Source: Planctomycetota bacterium (GTDB taxonomy: Bacteria; Planctomycetota; Phycisphaerae; Sedimentisphaerales; Anaerobacaceae). Taken from it: a stretch of 10,940 bases of DNA. Of the stretch, positions 5,150-10,940 are shown piece after piece. A model generated the notes under the pieces. The model was not told the DNA's origin, ran no database searches, and was given only the letters and a program-made list of their open reading frames with translations. Both the position numbers and the translations under genes were made by a program. Within the stretch, counting starts at the first letter, position 1. Each line of letters opens with the position of its first letter. The stretch spans positions 1-10,940 of the forward strand of contig JAGLNB010000023.1 of assembly GCA_023139715.1 (NCBI GenBank), in the 5' to 3' direction.

Positions 5150-6040
5150 ATGTCGCATAAAATTATATCGAGAGAGCAGCTTAGTGAAAATGTCTTTGCC
5201 ATTGACGTAACCGCTGAGCTGATTGCGTCAGCTGCCAAGCCCGGCCAGTTTATAATTCTCGCAATAAACAGTGAATACAGCGAGCGGATTCCGCTGACGA
5301 TTGCGGGCTGCGATACAGAAAAAGGCACAATTCGTTTGATTTGGCAGCGGCTCGGCAAAACCACCGCAGAACTGGCCGATTTGAAAGTCGGCGAGACAAT
5401 AGAAAATATAGCCGGCCCTCTCGGCAAACCAACTCATCTTGAAAATTTCGGTTTGGTGGTTTGTGTTGGCGGCGGAATCGGCAATGCCCCGCTTCTTCCG
5501 ATTGCAACAGCTCTTAAAAAACAAGGCAATAAAATCATCAGCATTTTGGGAGCAAGAAACAAAGAACTCTTAATTCTCGAAAAGGAATTTGCCGCAATTT
5601 CCGATGAGCTAATCGTAACAACAGATGATGGCTCGTATGGCCGAAAGGCACTCGTAACCGAGCCCTTAAAAGAAATTTGCCAGAGAAAGCAAAAGCCGGA
5701 CAAAGTATTTGTAATCGGCCCAACAATAATGATGAAATTCTGCTGCGAAGTTACAAGGCAATTTGCTGTGCCAACGGACGTTTCGCTAAATACAATTATG
5801 GTCGATGGCACGGGAATGTGCGGCGGATGCCGTGTTGAAATTGACGGCAAACCAAAATTCGTCTGCGTTGACGGGCCAGAGTTTGACGGCCATAAAGTCA
5901 ACTTCGATTTAATGCTCAAAAGGTTAAATGCTTATAAAAATAACGAACAAAAAGCACTTGAACAATACAAAAACCATAAATGTAAAATCGGATTAGATAA
6001 AAAAAAGAGCCCCGACAGTAATGGAGGGGAAATTATATGA
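5150..6040 (+). CDS. nfnA: NfnA-type FAD/[2Fe-2S] subunit of ferredoxin:NADP+ oxidoreductase
   Basis: The small subunit (296 residues) of an NfnAB complex, which links NADH and reduced ferredoxin to NADP+ reduction by electron bifurcation or its reverse. The fold is ferredoxin-NADP reductase-like: the KPGQFIIL and ERIPLTI blocks (about 30-50) bind FAD, GGGIGNAPLLP (about 105-115) is the nucleotide-binding turn, and FVIGP follows. The C-terminal cluster motif is DGTGMCGGC then FVCVDGPEFDGH, with Cys224, Cys227 and Cys239; the known Nfn cluster uses three cysteines and an aspartate, and Asp219 is suitably placed. I choose the ATG at 5150 because the ATG at 5102 lies in the promoter. The stop overlaps the nfnB start by four bases (ATGA). 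Sulfide dehydrogenase subunits of archaea are very similar, so that name is possible. Confidence 0.86.
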   Translation: MSHKIISREQLSENVFAIDVTAELIASAAKPGQFIILAINSEYSERIPLTIAGCDTEKGTIRLIWQRLGKTTAELADLKVGETIENIAGPLGKPTHLENFGLVVCVGGGIGNAPLLPIATALKKQGNKIISILGARNKELLILEKEFAAISDELIVTTDDGSYGRKALVTEPLKEICQRKQKPDKVFVIGPTIMMKFCCEVTRQFAVPTDVSLNTIMVDGTGMCGGCRVEIDGKPKFVCVDGPEFDGHKVNFDLMLKRLNAYKNNEQKALEQYKNHKCKIGLDKKKSPDSNGGEII

Positions 6041-7542
6041 CAGAGCAGAAGCGACAACAACTTCTCGACGAATTACTTGAAAAGCAAAAGCAAGGCCAGT
6101 TAAAACCGGCTGATAGATTCGCCATACCTTGTCAAGCGATGCCGCAGCAGGATGCAATGGAAAGAAGAAATAACGTCGAAGAAGTTACAACCGGCTACAG
6201 CGAAACACAGGCACGGCTCGAAGCATTTCGCTGCCTCGGCTGCAAAACCGCACCTTGTGTTGCCGGCTGCCCCGTCAGAATAAATATAAAAGATTTCATT
6301 ACAGCTATTGCAGATGGCGAATTCGCAAAAGCACTTGGAATTATTAAGGAAAATTCACTTTTGCCGGCTGTCTGCGGAAGAGTCTGTCCGCAAGAAGTAC
6401 AATGTCAGGAAAAATGTACAGTCGGCTTGAAGTTCAAAGACGTAAATAAAGCCGTTTCAATCGGCCGATTGGAAAGATTTGTAGCTGACTGGGGCGCAGA
6501 GCAAAATGAAAAAGATGTACCAAAAATTGCTGCAAAAACAAAAATGAAAGTTGCAATAATCGGTTCCGGGCCTGGCTCAATTGTCGCAGCAGCTGACACG
6601 GCGAGAGCCGGACACGATGTTACCGTTTTCGAGGCCTTCCACAAGCCCGGCGGAGTAATGGTTTATGGAATTCCTGAATTTCGTCTGCCGAAAAAAATCG
6701 TCCAAAAGGAAATCGACGTTCTCGAAGAAATGGGCGTAAAAATCATTCGTAATTTTATCGTCGGCAGAACCAGAACCATTGAGCAGTTAATGAGCGAAGA
6801 TGGTTTCGATGCGGTCTATATTGGCGTTGGAGCTGGGCTGCCGAGCTTTATGGGAATCCAAGGTGAATCGCTGGTCGGCGTTTACAGCGCAAACGAATAT
6901 TTAACGAGAGCCAATCTTATGAAGGCCTACAAATTCGGCAACGGCTCGGATACGCCGATTATTCGCGCAAAAAAAATAGCTGTAGTGGGCGGCGGAAATG
7001 TGGCAATGGATTGCGCTCGAATGGCCTTGCGACTCGGAGCTGAAAAAGTTTATCTGCTCTACAGAAGAACTGAAAAGGAAATGCCCGCAAGAGTTGAAGA
7101 AGTGCATCACGCAAAAGAAGAAGGCGTTGAATTTCATACGCTGCAAAGCCCACAAAAAATCATCGGCGATGAAAACAGCTGCGTAAAAGCAGTTGAATGT
7201 ATTAAATACCAACTCGGCGAGCCAGACGAATCCGGCAGAAGAAGACCGGTTGCAATAGAAAATTCAGAATTTACAATCGACCTGGATGCGGTAATCATAG
7301 CCATCGGCAATGGTGCAAATCCGCTCATCGGCCAAACCACGCCGAATCTGAAATTAAATAAATGGGGAAATATCATCGTTGATGAAAACTGCAAAACGTC
7401 AATCGACGGCGTTTGGGCAGGTGGTGATATTGTACTCGGCTCAGCTACTGTGATTCTCGCTATGGGCCAGGGCAGAGCAGCTGCAGTTGCAATTAATAAA
7501 TACCTATCCGAAAAGCTATCCGAACGCTCCGGCGATAATTAA
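6037..7542 (+). CDS. nfnB: NfnB-type / glutamate synthase small-chain-like flavoprotein
   Basis: The large subunit (501 residues) of the Nfn complex, where NADPH and ferredoxin are bound. The N-terminal cluster domain has Cys66, 69, 74, 78 and Cys113, 117, 123, 127, enough for two [4Fe-4S] clusters (CLGCKTAPCVAGCP and CGRVCPQEVQCQEKC). The FAD site is IIGSGPGS (175-181), followed by the family block KPGGVMVYGIPEFRLPK. The NADP site is VVGGGNVAMDCARMALRLG (317-334) with YRRTEKEMPAR (342-352). The second flavin motif is AGGD near 461-464. The third position of the FAD GxGxxG motif is Ser181 instead of Gly. It has a strong GGAGGGG site (6023-6029) and overlaps nfnA by four bases. A stand-alone GltD-like role is possible, but the nfnA partner argues for Nfn. 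Confidence 0.88.
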   Translation: MTEQKRQQLLDELLEKQKQGQLKPADRFAIPCQAMPQQDAMERRNNVEEVTTGYSETQARLEAFRCLGCKTAPCVAGCPVRINIKDFITAIADGEFAKALGIIKENSLLPAVCGRVCPQEVQCQEKCTVGLKFKDVNKAVSIGRLERFVADWGAEQNEKDVPKIAAKTKMKVAIIGSGPGSIVAAADTARAGHDVTVFEAFHKPGGVMVYGIPEFRLPKKIVQKEIDVLEEMGVKIIRNFIVGRTRTIEQLMSEDGFDAVYIGVGAGLPSFMGIQGESLVGVYSANEYLTRANLMKAYKFGNGSDTPIIRAKKIAVVGGGNVAMDCARMALRLGAEKVYLLYRRTEKEMPARVEEVHHAKEEGVEFHTLQSPQKIIGDENSCVKAVECIKYQLGEPDESGRRRPVAIENSEFTIDLDAVIIAIGNGANPLIGQTTPNLKLNKWGNIIVDENCKTSIDGVWAGGDIVLGSATVILAMGQGRAAAVAINKYLSEKLSERSGDN

Positions 7543-7557
7543 CATTTTTGAAATGTT
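7541..7557 (+). terminator. Small hairpin at the nfnB stop
   Basis: AACATTT (7541-7547) and AAATGTT (7551-7557) form a 7-base A/T stem with a three-base loop that begins within the stop codon. There is no T-run after it, and its end touches the next promoter, so termination here is doubtful. Confidence 0.25.
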
Positions 7558-7585
7558 TGACGTATCGCGCGTTTGGAAGTATCAT
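7557..7585 (+). promoter_or_regulatory. Promoter of the DUF1015 gene
   Basis: TTGACG (7557-7562), 17 bases, TATCAT (7580-7585), five of six matches in each box. The start is expected near 7592, about 49 bases before the ATG at 7641, so the gene can be expressed apart from nfnAB. Confidence 0.55.
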
Positions 7586-7640
7586 TCTCTGTTTCCGCTG
7601 TTTATTTTTAATCTTTCGAAAAAGGGCACAAGGTAAAATT

Positions 7641-8960
7641 ATGGAAATTAAGCCGTTTAGAGCAGTCAGATTCGACAAAGCAAAAGTTGTTATCACCGGC
7701 AATTGCATCGCTCCGCCATACGACGTTATTGATGACAAATTGCGTCAGCAGCTTTATGAAAAAAACCAATATAATATTGTCAGAATTATAAACGGCAAAA
7801 AATCCGATTCCGATAACGAAAATAATAATCAATACACTCGTGCAGCTGAACATTTTAACAGCTGGCTCGAATGCGGAGCGTTAAAAAAAGATTCAGCTGA
7901 TGCAATTTACGCTTACGTTCAGGATTTCCAAGTGGCCGGCGAAAAAATCTGTCGTAGTGGATTTATAAGTTTAGCCAAACTTGCAGAATTCACTCACGAA
8001 AAAGGCGGAATCAGTGCCCACGAACAAACGCTCGACAAGCCAAAAATCGACCGGCTGAATTTAACAAGAGCAACCGAGGCACAATTCGGCTTGATTTTTA
8101 TGCTCTACGAAGATGCCGAGCAAACGGCAGATAAAATTATTGAAAAAGCAGCTGGCAGTGAGGCACTTATCGATTTTGAAGATGAGCAAAACGTCAGGCA
8201 TAAATTATTTGCAATCAGCGACAAAAACGAAATCGAGCAAATCGAAAAAATGATGCTCGACAAAAACTGCATAATCGCTGATGGCCATCACCGCTACGAA
8301 ACTGCCTTAAATTACCGCAAAGAAAGCAAAAATCCATCAGCCAACTACCAAATGGTGGCAATGGTCAATACGAATAATGCAGGACTTGTCGTTCTGGCCA
8401 CTCATCGTTTGGCGGGCAATATGGACGGCTTTAATTTTGAAAAATTTATCGCGGACTTAAAAGAAAATTTCAAGATTACAGAATATCGTTTTGAAAACGA
8501 GCAGGAAAAATCAGCTGCAAAAGAAAAGATGCTCGAACAAATGAAGGCCGAACAAAAGCTCGGCAAAAACGTATTTGGAATCTATGGCAGCAATGGTACT
8601 TTTTACGCAGCGAGTCTGGAGAAAAAAGAAGCAATGGACGCAGCAGCCACCGGCAAAAGCGGCAATTGGAAAGCTCTTGACGTTTCCGTACTGCATAAGT
8701 TGCTCATTGAAAAGACGTTAGAACTCGACGAGGTAAAAGTAGCTGCCGGCGGAAATATAGAATATGTAAAAGACACCGGAAGCGGAATTGCCGAATCAAT
8801 TGAAAAAGTTGACAATGGCCAAATGCAGACAGCGTTTTTTATGAATCCGCCAACAACCAAAGAAATAAAATCAGTTACGGAAAGCGGCGAAAAAATGCCG
8901 CAAAAATCGACATTTTTCTATCCGAAAATGTACACTGGCCTGACAATCAATAAATTGTGA
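7641..8960 (+). CDS. DUF1015 family protein
   Basis: A 439-residue soluble protein of the widespread DUF1015 family, whose biochemical role I do not know. The family blocks are all present and in order: KPFRAVR at the start, APPYDVID (24-31), SAHEQTLDKPKIDRLNL (125-141), a FGLIFMLYED block (149-158), IADGHHRYETALNYR (212-226), and the terminal MPQKSTFFYPKMYTGL. The clustered His, Asp, Arg and Tyr residues in HEQT and ADGHHRYET look like a catalytic or phosphate-binding site, but this is inference. The ATG at 7641 is preceded by AAGG (7630-7633). An in-frame TTG at 7548 lies upstream of the promoter and would add a Cys/Phe-rich stretch absent from the family, so I reject it. No terminator is evident downstream. 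Confidence 0.92.
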   Translation: MEIKPFRAVRFDKAKVVITGNCIAPPYDVIDDKLRQQLYEKNQYNIVRIINGKKSDSDNENNNQYTRAAEHFNSWLECGALKKDSADAIYAYVQDFQVAGEKICRSGFISLAKLAEFTHEKGGISAHEQTLDKPKIDRLNLTRATEAQFGLIFMLYEDAEQTADKIIEKAAGSEALIDFEDEQNVRHKLFAISDKNEIEQIEKMMLDKNCIIADGHHRYETALNYRKESKNPSANYQMVAMVNTNNAGLVVLATHRLAGNMDGFNFEKFIADLKENFKITEYRFENEQEKSAAKEKMLEQMKAEQKLGKNVFGIYGSNGTFYAASLEKKEAMDAAATGKSGNWKALDVSVLHKLLIEKTLELDEVKVAAGGNIEYVKDTGSGIAESIEKVDNGQMQTAFFMNPPTTKEIKSVTESGEKMPQKSTFFYPKMYTGLTINKL

Positions 8961-9259
8961 TTATAATTGCGATATACATCTTCTCTGTTTAAGACCTTTA
9001 TTTCTCACCAAATCATCGTATTATTACCTGTTTACCGTCTTCATATCTCAAGTCATCGAAACAAACTTATACCCCATTTCACAAGGTGATAAATCACGAA
9101 AATACACAAGAACCAAGGCAAAAGTGTCCTCGAAACCGCACAACCAAAAATAAATTAGTTTAACGAACCTGTTTTTGGCGTACTCTTCTTCACCTTCTCT
9201 CGGTCGCGTGCATCCATTATAAAATTCCCTAACTCTATTTTTTGCACTCATAGTACTGC
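8961..9259. other. Stretch without a convincing gene, possible small-ORF remnants
   Basis: Two minus-strand frames deserve a note. One opens with GTG at 9263, overlapping the stop of the next gene upstream by four bases (GTGA), and reads 71 codons to 9048; its sequence (GCTRPREGEEEYAKNRF and a Phe/Leu-rich end) matches nothing I know. The other is a 20-residue basic peptide (MDARDREKVKKSTPKTGSLN) at 9217-9155 with AGGGA upstream. Neither is convincing as a gene. I see no terminator hairpin for the DUF1015 gene. Confidence 0.3.
9155..9217 (-). CDS. Possible 20-residue basic small ORF
   Basis: ATG at 9217 with AGGGA about nine bases upstream, then 20 codons ending in TAA. The peptide is rich in Lys, Arg and Asp and follows the 98-residue gene on the same strand by about 40 bases. 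It could be the end of a small operon, a decayed gene fragment, or chance. I do not recognise it. Confidence 0.15.
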   Translation of the reverse strand: MDARDREKVKKSTPKTGSLN

Positions 9260-9556
9260 TCACTTACACAATCTTAATCTGGTTAGTAACCAATCCTTAA
9301 TGATATCAAGCAGTTGGTTCAAATCCTTGCAATATTGGGGGACATCTACTCCATCAAAAGTAACCCTGAAACGGATTGATTCAATCGTAACAATAAAATT
9401 CAACAAAGGTCTATCGTCTCCATCTTTTGGTTGAACCGCCAGATACAATACCTTTTCATGTTCTCTGCACTGGCACCCATTATTAAAAAAATCATAACCG
9501 TTGTCATTCGCCAGTTTTCTGATTGCCCGTAATACCTCATCCCTGTTTTCTGTCAT
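9260..9556 (-). CDS. Hypothetical 98-residue soluble protein
   Basis: I do not recognise this protein. It has an N-terminal helix (NRDEVLRAIRKLANDNGY), a Cys pair in GCQCREHE (residues 27-34) with a nearby His, two hydrophobic strands (KVLYLAVQP and FIVTIESIRFRVTFDG) and a C-terminal amphipathic helix (DLNQLLDIIKDWLLTRLRL). It has no signal peptide or membrane segment. The alternation suggests a small alpha-beta domain. The ATG at 9556 has AAAGGAAA upstream, a sound ribosome binding site. It starts 20 bases after the stop of the membrane-protein gene, so the two are very likely one operon. The CxC plus His could bind a metal, but a single such group is weak evidence. Confidence 0.62.
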   Translation of the reverse strand: MTENRDEVLRAIRKLANDNGYDFFNNGCQCREHEKVLYLAVQPKDGDDRPLLNFIVTIESIRFRVTFDGVDVPQYCKDLNQLLDIIKDWLLTRLRLCK

Positions 9557-9576
9557 CTTATTTTCCTTTCAATTCT

Positions 9577-9915
9577 TCATTTTTTGCCGTATGACGATAC
9601 AGGTTCGTTGAGTATAATTGCAATGACCATAAACAGTATCGCACAAACTATATCAATCGGCTGCCATATCTCACGTGACAGGTGTATCGGAATTAGTGGA
9701 TTAAATAAAAGAGCGATAAAACCAAACAGCCAGATTGCCCACATCTTTTGCCAATTGTAAGCCACAAAAGCTGTATACACACTTGCGCCACAAACAACAA
9801 ATCTGAGTAATTGATAATAACCATAAGGCCAAGGTGCCAATGCTAATAGTAGCATTATTGCTGTAATGATACTCGGTATCAGGTGAGGCCGATTATTAAG
9901 TAAGTGGCTATTCAT
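9577..9915 (-). CDS. Small four-helix membrane protein, DUF6804-like
   Basis: A 112-residue protein with four likely membrane segments at about 13-29, 34-53, 59-76 and 84-102. The pattern PWPYGYYQLLRFVVCG, then WAIWLFGFIALLFNPLIPIHLSREIW, then PIDIV is how I remember the DUF6804 family of small inner-membrane proteins of unknown role; this is from memory and not a search. The C-terminus is short and basic. The ATG at 9915 has AAAGGGGAA upstream, a strong site. It is the first gene of a two-gene minus-strand operon with the 98-residue protein. Function cannot be inferred from the sequence. Confidence 0.66.
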   Translation of the reverse strand: MNSHLLNNRPHLIPSIITAIMLLLALAPWPYGYYQLLRFVVCGASVYTAFVAYNWQKMWAIWLFGFIALLFNPLIPIHLSREIWQPIDIVCAILFMVIAIILNEPVSSYGKK

Positions 9916-9988
9916 TATATTCCCCTTTTCATAGAGGCCAGTTTTTTATAATCCCCAATTGACGGTATACCTGATAAGAGTCGGCAAA

Positions 9989-10015
9989 CTTATATCGGCT
10001 GAAAAACGAGGTCAA
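9989..10015 (-). promoter_or_regulatory. Weak candidate promoter for the DUF6804-like operon
   Basis: On the minus strand TTGACC (10015-10010) is followed after 15 bases by TATAAG (9994-9989). The spacing is short, so this is only the best available match in the gap. Two CCAATTGAC copies (9955-9963 and 10030-10038) flank it and might be a binding site. Confidence 0.25.
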
Positions 10016-10043
10016 TAAATCAAAATTTGCCAATTGACAAGGG

Positions 10044-10087
10044 AAAAAGGGTCAGGAACATTTTTTGTCTTTTTGTTTCTGTTCCTG
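10044..10087 (-). terminator. Candidate terminator of the HEPN-MNT operon
   Basis: Reading leftward, CAGGAACA (10087-10080) pairs perfectly with TGTTCCTG (10060-10053) across a 19-base loop, followed by ACCC and five Ts (10048-10044). It lies nine bases after the MNT stop codon, the right place for a Rho-independent terminator, although the loop is long. The sequence GGGTCAGGAACATTTTT also resembles a dispersed motif I have seen near mobile elements in other genomes. Confidence 0.5.
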
Positions 10088-10095
10088 TCTACTAT

Positions 10096-10425
10096 TTACA
10101 ACAAAGGCAAAGCTTTTCCTTCTTTTATGAAATCCACAACTAACGAAGTCGGATTCTGCCACTGGCTTAAAGAGACAGGGACAATATCAAAGGAAAGCTC
10201 GAATTTTTCCACGAGCGCCCATTTTAGTCCCCTAAGCATTTCAGCTCTCTGGAAAACATCTTTCTCGTTAAAATCACGGGATATTATAGCTATATCCATA
10301 TCGCTATCCTTTGTGAAATTTCCTTTGGCATAAGAACCAAAGATGAACATTTCATCAATTGTTATGCGGTCTTTAAGGAGCTTTTTTATCAGCTCTGCTG
10401 TTTCTCTAATTCCTGTTTGAGCCAT
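10096..10425 (-). CDS. MNT-family nucleotidyltransferase (antitoxin of HEPN-MNT pair)
   Basis: A 109-residue minimal nucleotidyltransferase. The catalytic motif GS-x10-DxD is complete: Gly30, Ser31, Asp42 and Asp44 in IFGSYAKGN...DSDMDIAI, with a third acid at Asp80 in SFDIVPV. In characterised HEPN-MNT systems this enzyme modifies the HEPN toxin with AMP residues and so neutralises it; the same is inferred here from the partner. Its ATG at 10425 lies inside the HEPN gene, giving a 37-base overlap, which implies translational coupling. The ribosome binding site upstream is poor (AGAG). No other domains are present. The motif is unambiguous; the antitoxin role is by analogy. Confidence 0.9.
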   Translation of the reverse strand: MAQTGIRETAELIKKLLKDRITIDEMFIFGSYAKGNFTKDSDMDIAIISRDFNEKDVFQRAEMLRGLKWALVEKFELSFDIVPVSLSQWQNPTSLVVDFIKEGKALPLL

Positions 10426-10790
10426 TTTAGGGTCTCTTGCGATTCATCAAGTAATTTTTTTGTTTTGTCTTTACTGTATTCTTTTATCAATTCCTGCAAT
10501 TCTTCAGGATACCTCGTAGGGACACTAACGCTATCAAGCATTTCCAGAAATTCCCTGATTTTTTCAGACAACTCCAATCGGATGCTCTGAGCAAGATATA
10601 CCAAGCTATGAGTTTTAGAAGGATTTTTGCCGAGCTTTACTGCATACAATCCCTTGAGAGCTTTCTCGATTGACAAATGGCACATAAACACGCAGTAAAT
10701 ATGCCGCTCGCTGTCAAACATAGCACTGGCAGTATCCATATCGTAATCAGCTTGCCTGCTCCACTCTTGTGAACTTTTAATTCTATCCAT
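10389..10790 (-). CDS. HEPN-domain protein (putative toxin of HEPN-MNT pair)
   Basis: A 133-residue helical protein of the HEPN type (PF05168-like). It has WSRQADYDMDTASAMF (10-25), then the characteristic CHLSIEKALKGLYA (37-50), KTHSLVYLAQ (59-68) and PTRYPEE (91-97). HEPN toxins are usually RNases with an Rx4-6H motif; I cannot find that spacing here, so RNase activity is uncertain. I place the start at the ATG at 10790, which has GAGGG five to nine bases upstream (10795-10799). A longer form from the ATG at 10808 has no ribosome binding site and its start codon lies within the -10 box of the probable promoter. It overlaps the MNT gene by 37 bases. Toxin status is inferred from the gene pairing. 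Confidence 0.85.
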   Translation of the reverse strand: MDRIKSSQEWSRQADYDMDTASAMFDSERHIYCVFMCHLSIEKALKGLYAVKLGKNPSKTHSLVYLAQSIRLELSEKIREFLEMLDSVSVPTRYPEELQELIKEYSKDKTKKLLDESQETLKWLKQELEKQQS

Positions 10791-10806
10791 ATTGCCCTCA
10801 TCGACC

Positions 10807-10835
10807 ATTTTATATTTATTTTATTAAAATATCAA
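10807..10835 (-). promoter_or_regulatory. Promoter of the HEPN-MNT operon
   Basis: On the minus strand TTGATA (10835-10830), 17 bases, TAAAAT (10812-10807), five of six matches in each box. The start would be near 10800, only about ten bases before the chosen ATG, so the mRNA would have a very short leader that contains just the GAGGG site. The remaining bases to the right edge hold no gene; a weak rightward promoter (TTGATA 10868, N17, TAGTAT 10891) is possible. Confidence 0.5.
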
Positions 10836-10940
10836 GATTTTGTCTTTTTTTGCGAACAATATTCCATTTGATAAACGTATTATGAGTTGTTAGTATAATT
10901 GTGTTTTCTAATAAATTTTAACTTTTTTCAAAAAGAAAGT

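Noticed and set aside
4915..5427. 170-codon minus-strand frame across the trxB-nfnA gap and the nfnA start
   Set aside because: More than half is antisense to nfnA, and the remainder runs through the repeat core and promoter. No family resemblance.
5434..5919. 161-codon minus-strand frame inside nfnA
   Set aside because: Entirely antisense to nfnA, whose domains and cluster motif are clear; the reverse frame is a by-product of codon use.
10030..10100. End of an insertion sequence
   Set aside because: The GGGTCAGGAACATTTTT motif looks familiar from mobile-element surroundings, but no transposase or matching end is present; a terminator explains it better.
10034..10333. 99-codon plus-strand frame over the MNT gene
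   Set aside because: It lies opposite the catalytic region of the MNT gene and begins in the terminator hairpin. It is a Phe/Ser-rich shadow.

Overview
The window looks like a bacterial chromosome of low to medium GC that joins a housekeeping core (about 1100-8960) to accessory flanks carrying small toxin-antitoxin and hypothetical genes (about 380-1064 and 9155-10808). The gene set (trpS, scpA, the thioredoxin pair, an NfnAB-type ferredoxin/NADPH oxidoreductase and a DUF1015 protein) suggests an anaerobe. My best guess is Planctomycetota of the Phycisphaerae/Sedimentisphaerales type, but this rests on general resemblance and not on a marker gene.

Layout. 1-451: AT-rich DNA with a possible gene start leaving the left edge on the minus strand, a short palindromic repeat, and the promoter of the first toxin-antitoxin pair. 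452-1064: DinJ/RelB-like antitoxin and YafQ-like toxin. 1291-3265: trpS and scpA. 3415-3741: trxA, facing trxB (3888-4880, minus). 5150-7542: nfnA-nfnB with a four-base overlap. 7641-8960: a DUF1015 protein. 8961-9259: no convincing gene. 9260-9915 (minus): a four-helix membrane protein (DUF6804-like) followed by an unrecognised 98-residue protein. 10096-10790 (minus): a HEPN-MNT pair.

How the genes fit together. NfnAB can make NADPH from NADH plus reduced ferredoxin; TrxB uses NADPH to reduce TrxA. The three transcription units therefore form a small redox neighbourhood, with trxB and nfnA divergent across a shared 269-base control region. Vegetative promoters of the form TTGAnn-N17-TAnnnT can be read before the antitoxin, trpS, trxA, nfnA, the DUF1015 gene and the HEPN gene. 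Several of them lie inside, or downstream of the start of, a longer upstream-extended reading frame and so settle the start codon.

The most unusual signal is not a gene. Four consecutive intergenic gaps in the core (1140-1259, 2300-2334, 3272-3345, 3746-3882) are built of degenerate units exactly seven bases long, with a different unit in different gaps. Two of these elements are inverted copies of one approximately 125-base repeat around a shared CTGCC...GCAG core, and that core recurs just upstream of the nfnA promoter. This resembles in principle the heptanucleotide STRR repeats of filamentous cyanobacteria. I found no clear new defence or metabolic system.
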